Assembly: GCA_017307285.1 (NCBI GenBank)
Contig: JAFKFI010000101.1
Location: 1-53,106 of the forward strand
Length of the DNA: 53,106 nt
Direction of reading: 5' to 3'
From: Alphaproteobacteria bacterium
GTDB lineage: Bacteria > Pseudomonadota > Alphaproteobacteria > Acetobacterales > Acetobacteraceae
Both the position numbers and the translations under genes were made by a program. A model generated the notes under the pieces. The model did no database searches. It was given only the letters and a program-made list of their open reading frames with translations, and was not told the origin of the DNA. Shown here one piece after another: positions 44,865 through 53,106 of this stretch (position 1 is the first letter of the stretch; each line of letters opens with the position of its first letter).

Positions 44865-45308
44865 GTGACCGAGCGGCTCCACTCTGGCAATTCGGATGAT
44901 GACAGCAGCGCGAAAGGCCGTGCCGTGGACGATAGTCAACCTCAAGCTCCGTTGCGTATCCTGGTCGTGGACGACGATTCGCTGGTCCGCATGGGCACAG
45001 TGGCGATGGTCGAGGAACTTGGCCACATCGTCGTCGCGGAAGCAGGGAGCGGCGCGCAGGCGCTGGCTCTCCTGCGCCAAGGAGACGCCGTCGATCTGTT
45101 GCTCACAGACCAGGCAATGCCAGGCATGACCGGGCAGCAACTCGCCGACGCCGCCCGGGAAGTACAGCCAGGGCTCCCCGTGCTCCTCGCGACCGGCTAC
45201 GCCGATCAGGGGGCCGCCGGGGCAAAGAACCTGCCCAGGTTGCCCAAGCCGTACGGCCTCGACGATCTCGCGACCGCCCTGTCCGCCTTCATGAAAAAGC
45301 TACCCTAA
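44865..45308 (+). CDS. Single-domain response regulator
   Basis: 147 residues from GTG 44865, or about 127 from GTG 44925; the acidic leader between them is not conserved-looking. The receiver has VVDDD35-38, Asp82 in LLLTDQAMPGMTG, ATGYAD after strand 4 and LPKPYGLDD. The closest look-alike here is the receiver tail of the hybrid kinase 4 kb away. Divergent from the CHASE3 kinase gene over 124 nt, it could act with that operon. It ends 3 nt from the convergent amidohydrolase. Confidence 0.9.
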   Translation: MTERLHSGNSDDDSSAKGRAVDDSQPQAPLRILVVDDDSLVRMGTVAMVEELGHIVVAEAGSGAQALALLRQGDAVDLLLTDQAMPGMTGQQLADAAREVQPGLPVLLATGYADQGAAGAKNLPRLPKPYGLDDLATALSAFMKKLP

Positions 45309-45311
45309 ACC

Positions 45312-47060
45312 TCAAACCCACGTCTGCGCTCCGGCCAACCGAGGCCCCCGGATCAGCCGGCCAGGCAGACTGCCCGTGGCCTCGCCGTCACGATAGACTG
45401 GTACACCAGAGACTAGGGTCGCGGTGAAGCCGTCGGTTCGTTGAACCAGGCGGCGGCCACCGGCGGGCAGATCATAGACCACTTCCGGCGCGCGCAATCG
45501 CAGACGATCGTAGTCAAGGACGTTGATATCTGCCTTATTGCCCGGCCTCAGCAGCCCGCGATCGTGCAGACCGATCGCGGCGGCGTTGTCATGGGTCAGC
45601 CGCTTTACTGCCCAGGCGATGGGAAACAGCGCTCCCCGGCGCCGGTCGCGCGTCCAGTGCGTCAGCGTGTAGCTGGTCGCGGTCGCATCGCACATGATGC
45701 CGACATGGGCGCCGCCGTCGCCAAGGCCGAGCAGCGTGTTCGGATCGGCGATCATCTCGCGTACCACGTCGAGGTTGCCAGCAGCATAGTTGGTGACGGG
45801 CAAGTAGAGGATTCCCCGGCCGTCTCCCTGCATCAGCAGATCGTAGGCGATTTCCTCCGGGCTCGCCCCGCCGCGCGCGGCGCGGGCGGCGACACTTGCA
45901 TCTGGCGGCGGCTCGTAGTCCGGAGGGTCGCCGCGCGGGAACATGCGATCCCAGCGCGCGGCGCGCCGGGCGGCTCGGCCACCGCCATCTTGCGCCTCGG
46001 CGAGCAGTCGGGCGCGGAACTCCGGCTGGCGCAACACCGCGACCCGCTCGGCAAAGGGCAAGTGCGCGATCCGCTTATAGCTCGGACGCCCCATGAACGG
46101 GTTCTGCGATAGCTCGAACCCAAGCAGCACGCTCGTGGGGCGGGAACGGACCTGGCCCGTGATGCGCAGCCCCGCTGCGTTGGCCTCGCGGATTCGCCCC
46201 AGCAGCCGGCTCCATTCGTCCGGCCGCGCGTCGGCCTGCAGTAATGTTATGCTCATCGGCCGGCCGGACTGCTCGACGAGGCGGCGCAGCATCGCGAATT
46301 CCACCTCTGGCTCGTCGAAGTCGGAAACCACTTGCAGCCAGCCCGCGCCGGCCTCAGCCAACGCTCCAGCGATCTCCGCCAACTCGGCCTCCGCCGCGTT
46401 GAGCGTCGGTGTCGGCTGACCATCGATGCTGCGGTGGTTGAGCGTGCGAGACGTCGAGAATCCGAGCGCCCCGGCGCGGATGCCCTCGGCGGCGAGCCGG
46501 GCCATTTCACGGCGGTCCTGCTCCGTCGCCGCTTCCCGGTCGGCCCCGCGCTGGCGCATCACATGGACGCGCAAGGCCGCGTGCGGCACCTGCGTCGCCA
46601 CATCGGCGTCGTAGGTCCGCCCATCAAGTGCATCGAGGTAGTCGGGAAAACTCCGCCAGTTCCAGGGTAGCCCCTCGGTGAGAACCACTTCGGGAATATC
46701 CTCCACACCTTCCATCAGTCGAACCAGCATATCGCGAAGGTCGGGCTCGGAGGGCGCAAAGCCGACTCCGCAATTACCGGTCAGCACCGTGGTGACGCCA
46801 TTCCACGTGGAAGGCGTGAGTTGGCTGCTCCAGGTCACCTGCGCGTCGTAATGGGTATGAACGTCGACGAATCCCGGCGTGACCAGCTTGCCGCGCGCGT
46901 CGATCTCTTCCGCCACCCCACTCGTGGCGCCCGCGGGCAGCGGTCGGCCAATCGCGGCAATTCGGCCGTCCACGATTGCTATGTCGGCTTCGTAGGGATC
47001 AGCGCCCGATCCGTCTACGACGGTTCCGCCCCGAATGACCAAGCCGGAAGGATCCCGCAT
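45312..47060 (-). CDS. D-aminoacylase/N-acyl-D-amino-acid deacylase-type amidohydrolase
   Basis: 582 residues, amidohydrolase family 3. The N-terminal beta domain holds VIRGGTVVDGSGADPYEADI; TPGFVDVHTHYDAQVTW has the His-x-His metal pair; GNCGVGFAPSEPD follows. The later barrel has LGLGDGGAHVGIMCDA with the catalytic Asp, and the C-terminal beta domain ADINVLDYDRLRLRAPEVVY. The family deacylates N-acyl-D-amino acids or related amides in the cytoplasm. The exact substrate is not evident. Monocistronic. Confidence 0.9.
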   Translation of the reverse strand: MRDPSGLVIRGGTVVDGSGADPYEADIAIVDGRIAAIGRPLPAGATSGVAEEIDARGKLVTPGFVDVHTHYDAQVTWSSQLTPSTWNGVTTVLTGNCGVGFAPSEPDLRDMLVRLMEGVEDIPEVVLTEGLPWNWRSFPDYLDALDGRTYDADVATQVPHAALRVHVMRQRGADREAATEQDRREMARLAAEGIRAGALGFSTSRTLNHRSIDGQPTPTLNAAEAELAEIAGALAEAGAGWLQVVSDFDEPEVEFAMLRRLVEQSGRPMSITLLQADARPDEWSRLLGRIREANAAGLRITGQVRSRPTSVLLGFELSQNPFMGRPSYKRIAHLPFAERVAVLRQPEFRARLLAEAQDGGGRAARRAARWDRMFPRGDPPDYEPPPDASVAARAARGGASPEEIAYDLLMQGDGRGILYLPVTNYAAGNLDVVREMIADPNTLLGLGDGGAHVGIMCDATATSYTLTHWTRDRRRGALFPIAWAVKRLTHDNAAAIGLHDRGLLRPGNKADINVLDYDRLRLRAPEVVYDLPAGGRRLVQRTDGFTATLVSGVPVYRDGEATGSLPGRLIRGPRLAGAQTWV

Positions 47061-47137
47061 CGCTAATTTCTCCCCGCCACTCGATGACGAGCCAGCAGGC
47101 TATTCCGCGAACCTGGGGCCCGCAACGATAGGGCCAA

Positions 47138-47467
47138 TTAGATCGGCGGCCACCGCGCGGTACGGTCCGCCTCTTGCGCGGGGGTGAGATGGGTTGGTCC
47201 GTCCGCGACATCGGGCGGGTGATCGGCCAGACGCGACGGGTCGCTCCAGCAATCCACGGTTCCTAGGCTGCGCGTGCAGTAGGGCGGCGGCACTGGCGGC
47301 GGTTCGATGGGCCGACAATACGTCTGGTTGCGGTCCAGCCGGACCACTGAGCAGTCTCGCCCAGTCGCGAGCGAGTAGGCGACATCAAACAGGTCCCGGT
47401 GGACCACCGGGATCGCGGCGCCACAGCCAGCGAGCAGCAGCGGCACGAGGCGGAGGAGCCAAACCAT
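47138..47467 (-). CDS. Small hypothetical lipoprotein
   Basis: From ATG 47467 (AGGACAGGGT in front) it is 109 residues. VWLLRLVPLLLAGCGAAIP is a signal peptide with lipobox LAGC, so Cys15 would be lipidated. The mature part has four further Cys (RDCSVV, TYCRPI, PYCTRS, VDCWSD) and a Pro run (EPPPVPPPYC), and may be disulfide-bonded in the periplasm. An in-frame ATG at 47482 lacks a ribosome site. No known family is recognised. Confidence 0.7.
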   Translation of the reverse strand: MVWLLRLVPLLLAGCGAAIPVVHRDLFDVAYSLATGRDCSVVRLDRNQTYCRPIEPPPVPPPYCTRSLGTVDCWSDPSRLADHPPDVADGPTHLTPAQEADRTARWPPI

Positions 47468-47612
47468 ACCCTGTCCTGCCATACAGGAATTAATCGCGAG
47501 TTTCCGTCGTGCTGCCGCCGTCGGGTTCTGTCCGTTTGCCCGGCGCAATCCGCGCCGCTATGGTCCGGCCGCCGCGGGAAGGCGTGCGGCACACTGAACG
47601 ACGAGAGGCATC

Positions 47613-48275
47613 GTGGTCGACATCTTCGACGAGATTGATGAAGACCTCCGCGCCGAGCGGGCCCAGCAGCTGCTGAAGCGGTATGGCGGGGTGATCGTCG
47701 CGATTGTCCTGCTGATCGTGGCGGCAGCGGGCGGCTGGCAAGCGTGGCGTTGGTGGGAAGCCCGACGCGATCTCGGTGCGGCGGGTGCGTACCTCACCGC
47801 CATGTCCGCTGCGGACCGCCTCGGGCCGGAGGCGACGGCGGACCGGGCCGCGGCAATCGCCGCGTTCGAGCATGTCGGCGCGACCGCGCCGGAAGGCTAT
47901 GCGACGCTGGCAAGGCTACGCGCCGCCGCGCTCAAGGCGGACGCCGGCGATTTGCGAGGCGCCGCTGCGCTGTGGGACCATGTCGCTGCAGACGGTGCGG
48001 CGGACCCGCTCTTACGCGATCTGGCCAGCCTGATGTGGGTCGAGCATCAGCTCGACAAGGGCGATCCCGCCCTGTTGGAGACACGGCTGAAGCCATTGAT
48101 CACACCGGACAACCCCTGGCGTCCGCTGGCCCTGGAGGCCCAAGGGTTGCTGGATATGAGGACCGGAAAGACCGAACAGGCCAAAGAAGTTTTCCGCCGG
48201 CTGGCGCAGGACACGACCGCACCGGAAGGCGTTCGGGGCCGAGCCAACGGTCTGCTGAACCGGCTGGGAGGATAA
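47613..48275 (+). CDS. YfgM-like tetratricopeptide membrane protein
   Basis: 220 residues from GTG 47613 behind GAGAGG. A short cytoplasmic N-terminus (DIFDEIDEDLRAERAQQLLK), one membrane helix (VIVAIVLLIVAAAGGWQAW) and a periplasmic helical TPR-like region, matching YfgM/TPR_21 proteins that help envelope protein biogenesis with the Sec translocon and chaperones. It is followed after 6 nt by bamB, the usual neighbour. Confidence 0.9.
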   Translation: MVDIFDEIDEDLRAERAQQLLKRYGGVIVAIVLLIVAAAGGWQAWRWWEARRDLGAAGAYLTAMSAADRLGPEATADRAAAIAAFEHVGATAPEGYATLARLRAAALKADAGDLRGAAALWDHVAADGAADPLLRDLASLMWVEHQLDKGDPALLETRLKPLITPDNPWRPLALEAQGLLDMRTGKTEQAKEVFRRLAQDTTAPEGVRGRANGLLNRLGG

Positions 48276-48281
48276 GCGCAG

Positions 48282-49637
48282 ATGAATGGACGGAGGCGCG
48301 GGGCCCCTCCCGGGGCCGCGATGGGGCGCCGCGCGGCTCTGGTTCTGCCGCTGGCTCTCGCCGGGTGCAGCATGTTCGACGATTGGCTCGGCGAACGTAA
48401 GCCGCCGCTGCCAGGCAAGCGGGAGCCGGTGCTCGCCAGCAAGGGTGGCCTGCAAGTGGACGACGCGGGAGCCAAGACTCGGGTCGTACTCCCCCCACCC
48501 ACCCCCAATGCGGCATGGCCACAGGCGGGCGGCAACCCGGCTCATCTGATGGGCCATCTCGCGGCAGGAGAACGGCTGGCCGAGGCATGGAGTGTCAGCA
48601 TCGGCGCCGGCGGCGGCTATCGGGAGAAGATCTTGGCCCAGCCGGTGGTCGCCGACGGCGTCGTCTATACGATGGATTCGGATGCGGTCGTCACCGCCTT
48701 TGAACTGGCCGGCGGCTCACGCAATTGGCGCGCCGACACCAAGAACGACGATGACGACAGCACCAATATCGGCGGCGGCCTGGCGGTGGAAGGCGGCACA
48801 CTCTACGCCGTGAACGGATTGGCCGAACTCGTCGCCTTCGACGCGACGAACGGCAATGAACGCTGGCGCAAGAACATTGGCGCCCCGGCCCGCTCGGCGC
48901 CGACCGTTACCGAGGGCCGCCTGTTCGTCGTCACGATTGATGACCGGCTGGTGGCGCTCGCGGCCGATGACGGGCGGCAGCTCTGGAGCCACAAGGCGGC
49001 AAGCGCGACCACTACCATGCTCGGCCAACCAGCGCCCGCCTATGCGGACGGACTCGTCGTCGCAGGATTCGGCTCGGGCGAGCTCGCCGCGTTGCGCGCC
49101 GAGACGGGAAGCGTGGTTTGGACAGACAGCCTCGCCTCCGCTCGAGGACGGACGAGCCTCACCGACATTTCGGCGATACGGGGGCTGCCGGTGATCGCCG
49201 ATGGACGGGTTTACGCGATTGGGCTCGGCGGATTATTGCTGGCGCTCGACCTGCGCTCCGGCCGCCGCCTGTGGGAGCGGGAGGTTTCCGGCGAGGACTC
49301 GCCCTGGGTCGCCGGAGACTGGCTGTTCATCGTGTCGTCCGACCAGCAAGTCGCGGCGATCCAGCGCCTAGACGGACGCGTGGCCTGGGTGGGCGATCTC
49401 CCGCGCTGGGAAGACGAGGAGAAGCAGTCGGACCCAATCCTGTGGTTCGGTCCCATTCTGGCCGGCGATCGGCTGATCGTCGCCGGCACCAACGAAGAGG
49501 CGCTAGCTGTCAGCCCCTATACTGGCGAGATCCTCGGGCGGCAGACGCTGTCCGGCGCCGCCGCGCTAGGTCCGATTGCGGCATCCGGGACAATCCTGAT
49601 CGTCACCAATGCCGGCAGGCTGATCGCGCTGCGCTGA
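48282..49637 (+). CDS. bamB: Outer membrane assembly lipoprotein BamB
   Basis: 451 residues with a signal peptide ending in LALAGCS, a lipobox placing it on the outer membrane's inner face. The rest is a PQQ-like beta-propeller with repeats such as LAQPVVADGVVYTMDSDAVV, AFDATNGNERW, ALDLRSGRRLWER. BamB supports the BAM complex in beta-barrel insertion. GGGAGGATAAGCGCAG precedes the ATG; an internal ATG at 48321 is also possible. In many bacteria der follows bamB; here the next gene is ctrA on the other strand. Confidence 0.9.
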   Translation: MNGRRRGAPPGAAMGRRAALVLPLALAGCSMFDDWLGERKPPLPGKREPVLASKGGLQVDDAGAKTRVVLPPPTPNAAWPQAGGNPAHLMGHLAAGERLAEAWSVSIGAGGGYREKILAQPVVADGVVYTMDSDAVVTAFELAGGSRNWRADTKNDDDDSTNIGGGLAVEGGTLYAVNGLAELVAFDATNGNERWRKNIGAPARSAPTVTEGRLFVVTIDDRLVALAADDGRQLWSHKAASATTTMLGQPAPAYADGLVVAGFGSGELAALRAETGSVVWTDSLASARGRTSLTDISAIRGLPVIADGRVYAIGLGGLLLALDLRSGRRLWEREVSGEDSPWVAGDWLFIVSSDQQVAAIQRLDGRVAWVGDLPRWEDEEKQSDPILWFGPILAGDRLIVAGTNEEALAVSPYTGEILGRQTLSGAAALGPIAASGTILIVTNAGRLIALR

Positions 49638-49688
49638 CCGGCCGATCGGCGGCGGCGCAAGCGGCGTCCCTGTCCTGGAGAAGATCGC

Positions 49689-50417
49689 TCAGGCGGCGCT
49701 CAACGCCTCCTGAGCGACGTGCGCCGCCGGCATGACGGCGCGCTCATTGGGCTCGCGGATCATGTAGCCGCGGCCCCAAACCGTGCCGATCAGGTTCTCC
49801 CCACCCGCCTGGGCCAGCTTCTTGCGCAGCTTGCAGACGAAGACGTCGATGATCTTCATCTCTGGCTCGTCCATCCCTCCGTAGAGATGGTTCAGGAAGG
49901 CCTCCTTGGTGAGCACCATGCCCTTGCGCAGAACCAGAAGTTCGAGGATGGCGTATTCCTTGCCGGTCAGGTGCACTGGCTGACCCTCCACGGTCACGTC
50001 GCGGCTGTCTAGGTTGAGCACGAGTGAGCCGACCCGCAGCGTCGGTTGACTGAACCCCTTGCTCCGCCGCACCACGGCCTGCATCCGCGCCAGCAGCTCT
50101 GCCTTATCGAAGGGCTTGGTAATGAAATCGTCAGCACCCATCCCAAGACCCTTGACCTTGGCTTGCGGACGGGAGAGGCCAGAGACGATCAGCACAGGAG
50201 TCTCGATCCGCGCAGCGCGCATCCGCCGGACGACTTCATAGCCTTCCATGTCGGGCAGCATCAAATCGAGGATCACCACGTCGTAATCGTAATGGCGCAC
50301 CAGTTCCAGCGCTTCCTCGCCCGTATCAGCTTGATCCACGACCGCCCCCCCGGACTTCAGCATGAGCGAGAGGCCCCGGGCGGTGGTTAGATCATCTTCG
50401 ATCAGAAGGACACGCAT
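49689..50417 (-). CDS. ctrA: Cell cycle response regulator CtrA
   Basis: 242 residues, OmpR-class. Receiver: [20 protein letters not shown], phospho-acceptor Asp51 in [19 protein letters not shown] and [12 protein letters not shown]. The winged-helix DNA-binding domain has [51 protein letters not shown] and [13 protein letters not shown], nearly the form known from Caulobacter and relatives. In alphaproteobacteria CtrA controls cell cycle and motility genes. It is divergent from fliI, a natural target; I found no clear TTAA-N7-TTAA box in the shared 129-nt gap. Confidence 0.97.
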   Translation of the reverse strand: MRVLLIEDDLTTARGLSLMLKSGGAVVDQADTGEEALELVRHYDYDVVILDLMLPDMEGYEVVRRMRAARIETPVLIVSGLSRPQAKVKGLGMGADDFITKPFDKAELLARMQAVVRRSKGFSQPTLRVGSLVLNLDSRDVTVEGQPVHLTGKEYAILELLVLRKGMVLTKEAFLNHLYGGMDEPEMKIIDVFVCKLRKKLAQAGGENLIGTVWGRGYMIREPNERAVMPAAHVAQEALSAA

Positions 50418-50514
50418 GGGTTGCTTTCCTCAACAAGAATGACCCTATCTACCACCTATGCGTGTGTCTTGCTACAGGTTTATTCACCTTTTCGGCTTCT
50501 TTTTGCGTGAGACG

Positions 50515-50527
50515 CACCAAATTGGTG
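50515..50527. promoter_or_regulatory. Short palindrome in the ctrA/fliI gap
   Basis: CACCAAATTGGTG is a perfect 13-nt palindrome 20 nt before the fliI start. A GANTC site (GAATC, the CcrM methylation target in this class) lies nearby at about 50536. It may be an operator for either divergent gene. Confidence 0.3.
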
Positions 50528-50546
50528 GGGAAAATCGAATCTGACG

Positions 50547-51989
50547 ATGGATAACGAACTTTTTCGATATAATTCTCTCATATTGAGACGGAATGACATC
50601 ATTGCCCAGTGTGCATCGGCTCGCGCCGAACTCCGCCAGCTTGCCGCCTTGTCGATGCAGGGTCGCGTAGCGGGGCTCACCGGGTTGTCGGCAGAGATAG
50701 TCGGCCTGTCTGGTCACGTGGCGGTAGGAGACCGAATCACGTTGCAGGCGCGCGACGGCAGGCAGATTACTTCGGAGGTCGTCGGCTTTCGGGGCGGCAC
50801 TGCGCAGACGATGTCGTTCGGCCCATTGGCGGGCCTTGGCCCGGGCGGAAAGGCGCTGTCGAGGCAACGCGATCCGAGTCATACACAAGCAAGTGGGCCG
50901 CAGCTTGCCGTCTCGCATTCCTGGCTCGGCCGCGTCATCGACCCGCTCGGCCAACCGATGGATGGGAAAGGAGCGCTTGCGCCTGGCGATCAACCACGCC
51001 CGGTGCGAACGGCGCCGCCAGATGCGGCAAGCCGGGGCCGTCTCGGACCGCGGCTCGATTTGGGTGTGCGGGTGCTGAACTGTTTCGCGACCTGCCGAAG
51101 AGGGCAAAGGCTTGGATTGTTTGCCGGCTCGGGGGTCGGCAAATCGACCCTGCTTGGGATGCTCGCCCGCCATACGGCCTGCGACGTCGCGGTCCTCGCC
51201 CTGGTCGGCGAACGTGGTCGGGAAGTACGGGAGTTCATCGAAGACGAACTCGGCCCAGAAGGCCTCGCGCGATCGGTGGTAGTGGTCGCCACCTCTGACT
51301 CGCCTCCTCTGATGCGCAGGGAGGCCGCCTATGCCGCAATGACCGTAGCCGAGCACTTTCGCGACCAGGGCCAATCGGTGCTGCTGATGATGGACAGCGT
51401 GACCCGGTTCTGCTTGGCCCTGCGGGAGATCGGACTGTCCGCCGGCGAGCCGCCTGCGACACGGGGGTACCCGCCCAGCGTGTTCGCCGAGTTGCCGCAA
51501 CTGCTCGAACGCGCCGGCCCCGGTCTGGACCAGCCCGGCCGAAAGCTCGGGCACATCACCGGACTGTTCACCGTCCTGGTGGAGGGAGATGATCACAACG
51601 AGCCAGTGGCCGATGCGGTCCGCGGAATTCTGGATGGCCATGTGATCCTGGATCGGCGCATCGCCGAGCGGGGCCGCTACCCCGCTGTCGACATCCTGCG
51701 ATCGTTGTCCCGCACGGTCCCGGGCTGCCTCGAACCCGAGCAGCACACGCTGGCGCGCCGGGCACGCGCCGTCCTTGCGCTTCACGCCGAGATGGCCGAT
51801 CTGGTCCGGCTTGGCGCCTATCGCGCGGGATCGGACCCCCAGGTCGACGCTGCGCTCGACTTGGCGCCGCGGATTGAGGCCATGCTGCACCAACGCAACG
51901 ACCGGTCGGGACTTGCCGAGAGCTTCGCAATGTTGCGTCGAGCCCTGGAAACGGAAGGCGACGCGGGCGGCACTACCAATGGCGCGTGA
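50547..51989 (+). CDS. fliI: Flagellar type III export ATPase FliI
   Basis: 480 residues. N-terminal beta domain (GRVAGLTGLSAEIVGLSG), then HSWLGRVIDPLGQPMDGKG, Walker A GSGVGKST (194-201), GERGREVREFIEDELGPE and Walker B VLLMMDSVTRFC, with GYPPSVFAELPQLLERAG and the TVLVEGDDHNEPVAD region of F1-like flagellar and T3SS ATPases. It energises export of flagellar subunits at the cytoplasmic face. The flanking FliJ-type gene and ctrA make flagellar FliI far likelier than a virulence SctN. Divergent from ctrA. Confidence 0.95.
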   Translation: MDNELFRYNSLILRRNDIIAQCASARAELRQLAALSMQGRVAGLTGLSAEIVGLSGHVAVGDRITLQARDGRQITSEVVGFRGGTAQTMSFGPLAGLGPGGKALSRQRDPSHTQASGPQLAVSHSWLGRVIDPLGQPMDGKGALAPGDQPRPVRTAPPDAASRGRLGPRLDLGVRVLNCFATCRRGQRLGLFAGSGVGKSTLLGMLARHTACDVAVLALVGERGREVREFIEDELGPEGLARSVVVVATSDSPPLMRREAAYAAMTVAEHFRDQGQSVLLMMDSVTRFCLALREIGLSAGEPPATRGYPPSVFAELPQLLERAGPGLDQPGRKLGHITGLFTVLVEGDDHNEPVADAVRGILDGHVILDRRIAERGRYPAVDILRSLSRTVPGCLEPEQHTLARRARAVLALHAEMADLVRLGAYRAGSDPQVDAALDLAPRIEAMLHQRNDRSGLAESFAMLRRALETEGDAGGTTNGA

Positions 51990-52419
51990 TCCCCTAGCCA
52001 TTCTGTTGCGGGTCCGTCGGGCGGCATTGGACCAGGCCCGGCGGGCCTTAGCAGAGTGCCTCGCCGCGGAAGCGATCGCGGCCAAGGCGTTGACGAAAGC
52101 GGAGGCCGACATCGTGCAAGAGCGTGCAATGGCGGCCAGCCTCGACGCGGACGATTCGGCGGTCGAGGCGTTCGGCGCTTGGCTACGCATTGCACTCGAA
52201 CGTGTCGACCAAGCGAGGGCGTCGCATGAACGCATCACTGCGGAGACCGCGCGCGCCCGCGCCATTGTGGCTCTCGCCCAGGGCTCGCTTGAGGTCGCGC
52301 AAACTGCCTTCGATCAAAAGGCAACGGATGAGCGGGAAGCGCGGCAACGTCGCGAGCAGCTGAACCTCGACGAGGCGGTCCAGACCCGCCAGGTCCGGGC
52401 CCGGACGTACGAACGGTGA
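51979..52419 (+). CDS. fliJ: FliJ-like flagellar export protein
   Basis: 146 residues from ATG 51979, overlapping the fliI end by 11 nt. It is almost wholly helical and charged, with heptad-like spacing (VRRAALDQARRALAECLAAE ... ALTKAEADIVQERAM), as expected of the coiled-coil central stalk FliJ that binds the FliI ring. FliJ has little conserved sequence; the call rests on position, length and coiled-coil character. A longer in-frame start inside fliI is a shadow. Confidence 0.8.
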   Translation: MARDPLAILLRVRRAALDQARRALAECLAAEAIAAKALTKAEADIVQERAMAASLDADDSAVEAFGAWLRIALERVDQARASHERITAETARARAIVALAQGSLEVAQTAFDQKATDEREARQRREQLNLDEAVQTRQVRARTYER

Positions 52420-52474
52420 CAGGGGCCGTCCGACTGTGCTGAATTCTGGCCATTGTTTGAGGAGCGCATAGACC

Positions 52475-53106
52475 GTGCGGATCGCATTGATCGGAGGCGG
52501 GTATGTCGGCTTGGTGTCCGGTGCCTGCTTCGCTGAGTTCGGTTCCGAGGTCTCCGTGGTCGAGACCGACAAGCATAAGCTCTCCGCGCTCCGCGAGGGC
52601 CGAATTCCAATTTACGAACCGGGGCTCGACCGCCTCGTCACGGAAAACGTGGCCGCCGGCCGATTGACCTTCGGCGACGATCTCACCGCGGCACTCGTCG
52701 GGGCAGAGGCGGTGTTCATTGCGGTAGGCACGCCGACGCGGCGCGGGGACGGACATGCCGATCTTAGCTACGTCTACGCCGCTGCGGAGCAGGTTGCCCG
52801 GGCGCTTACCGGCTATGCCGTGATAGTCACCAAGTCGACCGTTCCCGTCGGCACCAGCCGACGCATCGCCGACATCATGCGAAGCACCCGACCCGATCTC
52901 GACTTCGACGTCGCCTCCAACCCGGAGTTCCTGCGCGAAGGCAGCGCGATCGCCGACTTCATGCGTCCGGACCGGGTTGTGATCGGCGCCGAGACCGATC
53001 GGGCGCGTGATGTGCTGCGCCGGTTGTACCGGCCGCTCTACCTGATCGAGGCGCCAATCGTGTTCACCGGCATCGAGACCGCGGAACTGACCAAGTACGC
53101 GGCGAA
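52475..53106 (+). CDS. UDP-glucose/GDP-mannose dehydrogenase family, 5' part
   Basis: A GTG at 52475 behind GAGGAGCGCATAGACC opens a frame that runs off the window; 210 codons are visible. IGGGYVGLVSGACFAEFG is the Rossmann NAD motif, YEPGLDRLV, VFIAVGTPTRRGDGHADLSY, TKSTVPVGTS and SNPEFLREGSA match UDP-glucose 6-dehydrogenase. It makes UDP-glucuronate for polysaccharides. The catalytic Cys lies beyond the window. The 3' end is missing. Confidence 0.93.
   Translation, partial: MRIALIGGGYVGLVSGACFAEFGSEVSVVETDKHKLSALREGRIPIYEPGLDRLVTENVAAGRLTFGDDLTAALVGAEAVFIAVGTPTRRGDGHADLSYVYAAAEQVARALTGYAVIVTKSTVPVGTSRRIADIMRSTRPDLDFDVASNPEFLREGSAIADFMRPDRVVIGAETDRARDVLRRLYRPLYLIEAPIVFTGIETAELTKYAA

Noticed and set aside
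50547-51989. Virulence-type secretion ATPase (SctN)
   Set aside because: Neighbouring FliJ-like gene and ctrA indicate a flagellar locus, and no type III secretion genes are present.
50484-52265. A 593-codon antisense frame over fliI and fliJ
   Set aside because: FliI motifs are complete on the plus strand, and the antisense translation has no family features.

Overview
The window is about 53 kb of GC-rich bacterial chromosome. CtrA, the flagellar pair fliI/fliJ, a YfgM-like protein plus BamB, and many LivHMGFK-type ABC transporters coupled to acyl-CoA metabolism all point to an alphaproteobacterium. The style fits Rhodospirillales, probably Acetobacteraceae or a relative; the family is my inference and no rRNA is present to test it. 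There is no phage, transposase, integrase or CRISPR array. One tRNA gene, tRNA-Arg(CCT), lies at 8588-8664.

Layout. 1-10650 is a mosaic of single metabolic genes: a partial unknown protein with a frame break, a double-hotdog dehydratase, an orphan Liv substrate-binding protein, a zinc alcohol dehydrogenase, an isochorismatase-like hydrolase with a probable frameshift, a glycosyltransferase, a ferredoxin-like protein, an EthD-type protein, a lipoprotein, the tRNA, a BKACE enzyme and an alpha/beta hydrolase. Two copies of a long palindromic intergenic repeat sit here. 10902-18652 is operon A: livH-livM-livG-livF-acyl-CoA synthetase-two tandem substrate-binding proteins. 18827-24987 holds CsbD, an MlaC/HpnM-like protein, a DUF3311 plus sodium:solute symporter pair, DUF1003, topoisomerase IB and a class III CoA-transferase. 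25212-35563 is operon B: livG-acyl-CoA synthetase-livH-livM-livK-livF-PaaK-like ligase-two amidohydrolases. It faces a convergent pair (35606-38513) encoding a TPP-dependent lyase/decarboxylase and a CoA-transferase.

38849-45308 is a two-component island with a PAS hybrid kinase split from its receiver domains by an apparent one-base deletion, a three-gene operon (CHASE3 kinase, receiver, receiver-HWE kinase) and a lone receiver. 45312-53106 has a D-aminoacylase-type amidohydrolase, a small lipoprotein, a YfgM-like protein, BamB, CtrA divergent from fliI-fliJ, and the start of a UDP-glucose dehydrogenase.

The main theme is uptake of organic acids by Liv-type ABC transporters whose operons carry their own CoA ligases, by start/stop overlap with livF (operon A) or livG (operon B). 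This suggests import linked to thioesterification. In operon B it continues into amidohydrolases and, next door, a possible 2-hydroxyacyl-CoA lyase and CoA-transferase. The substrates cannot be read from the sequence.
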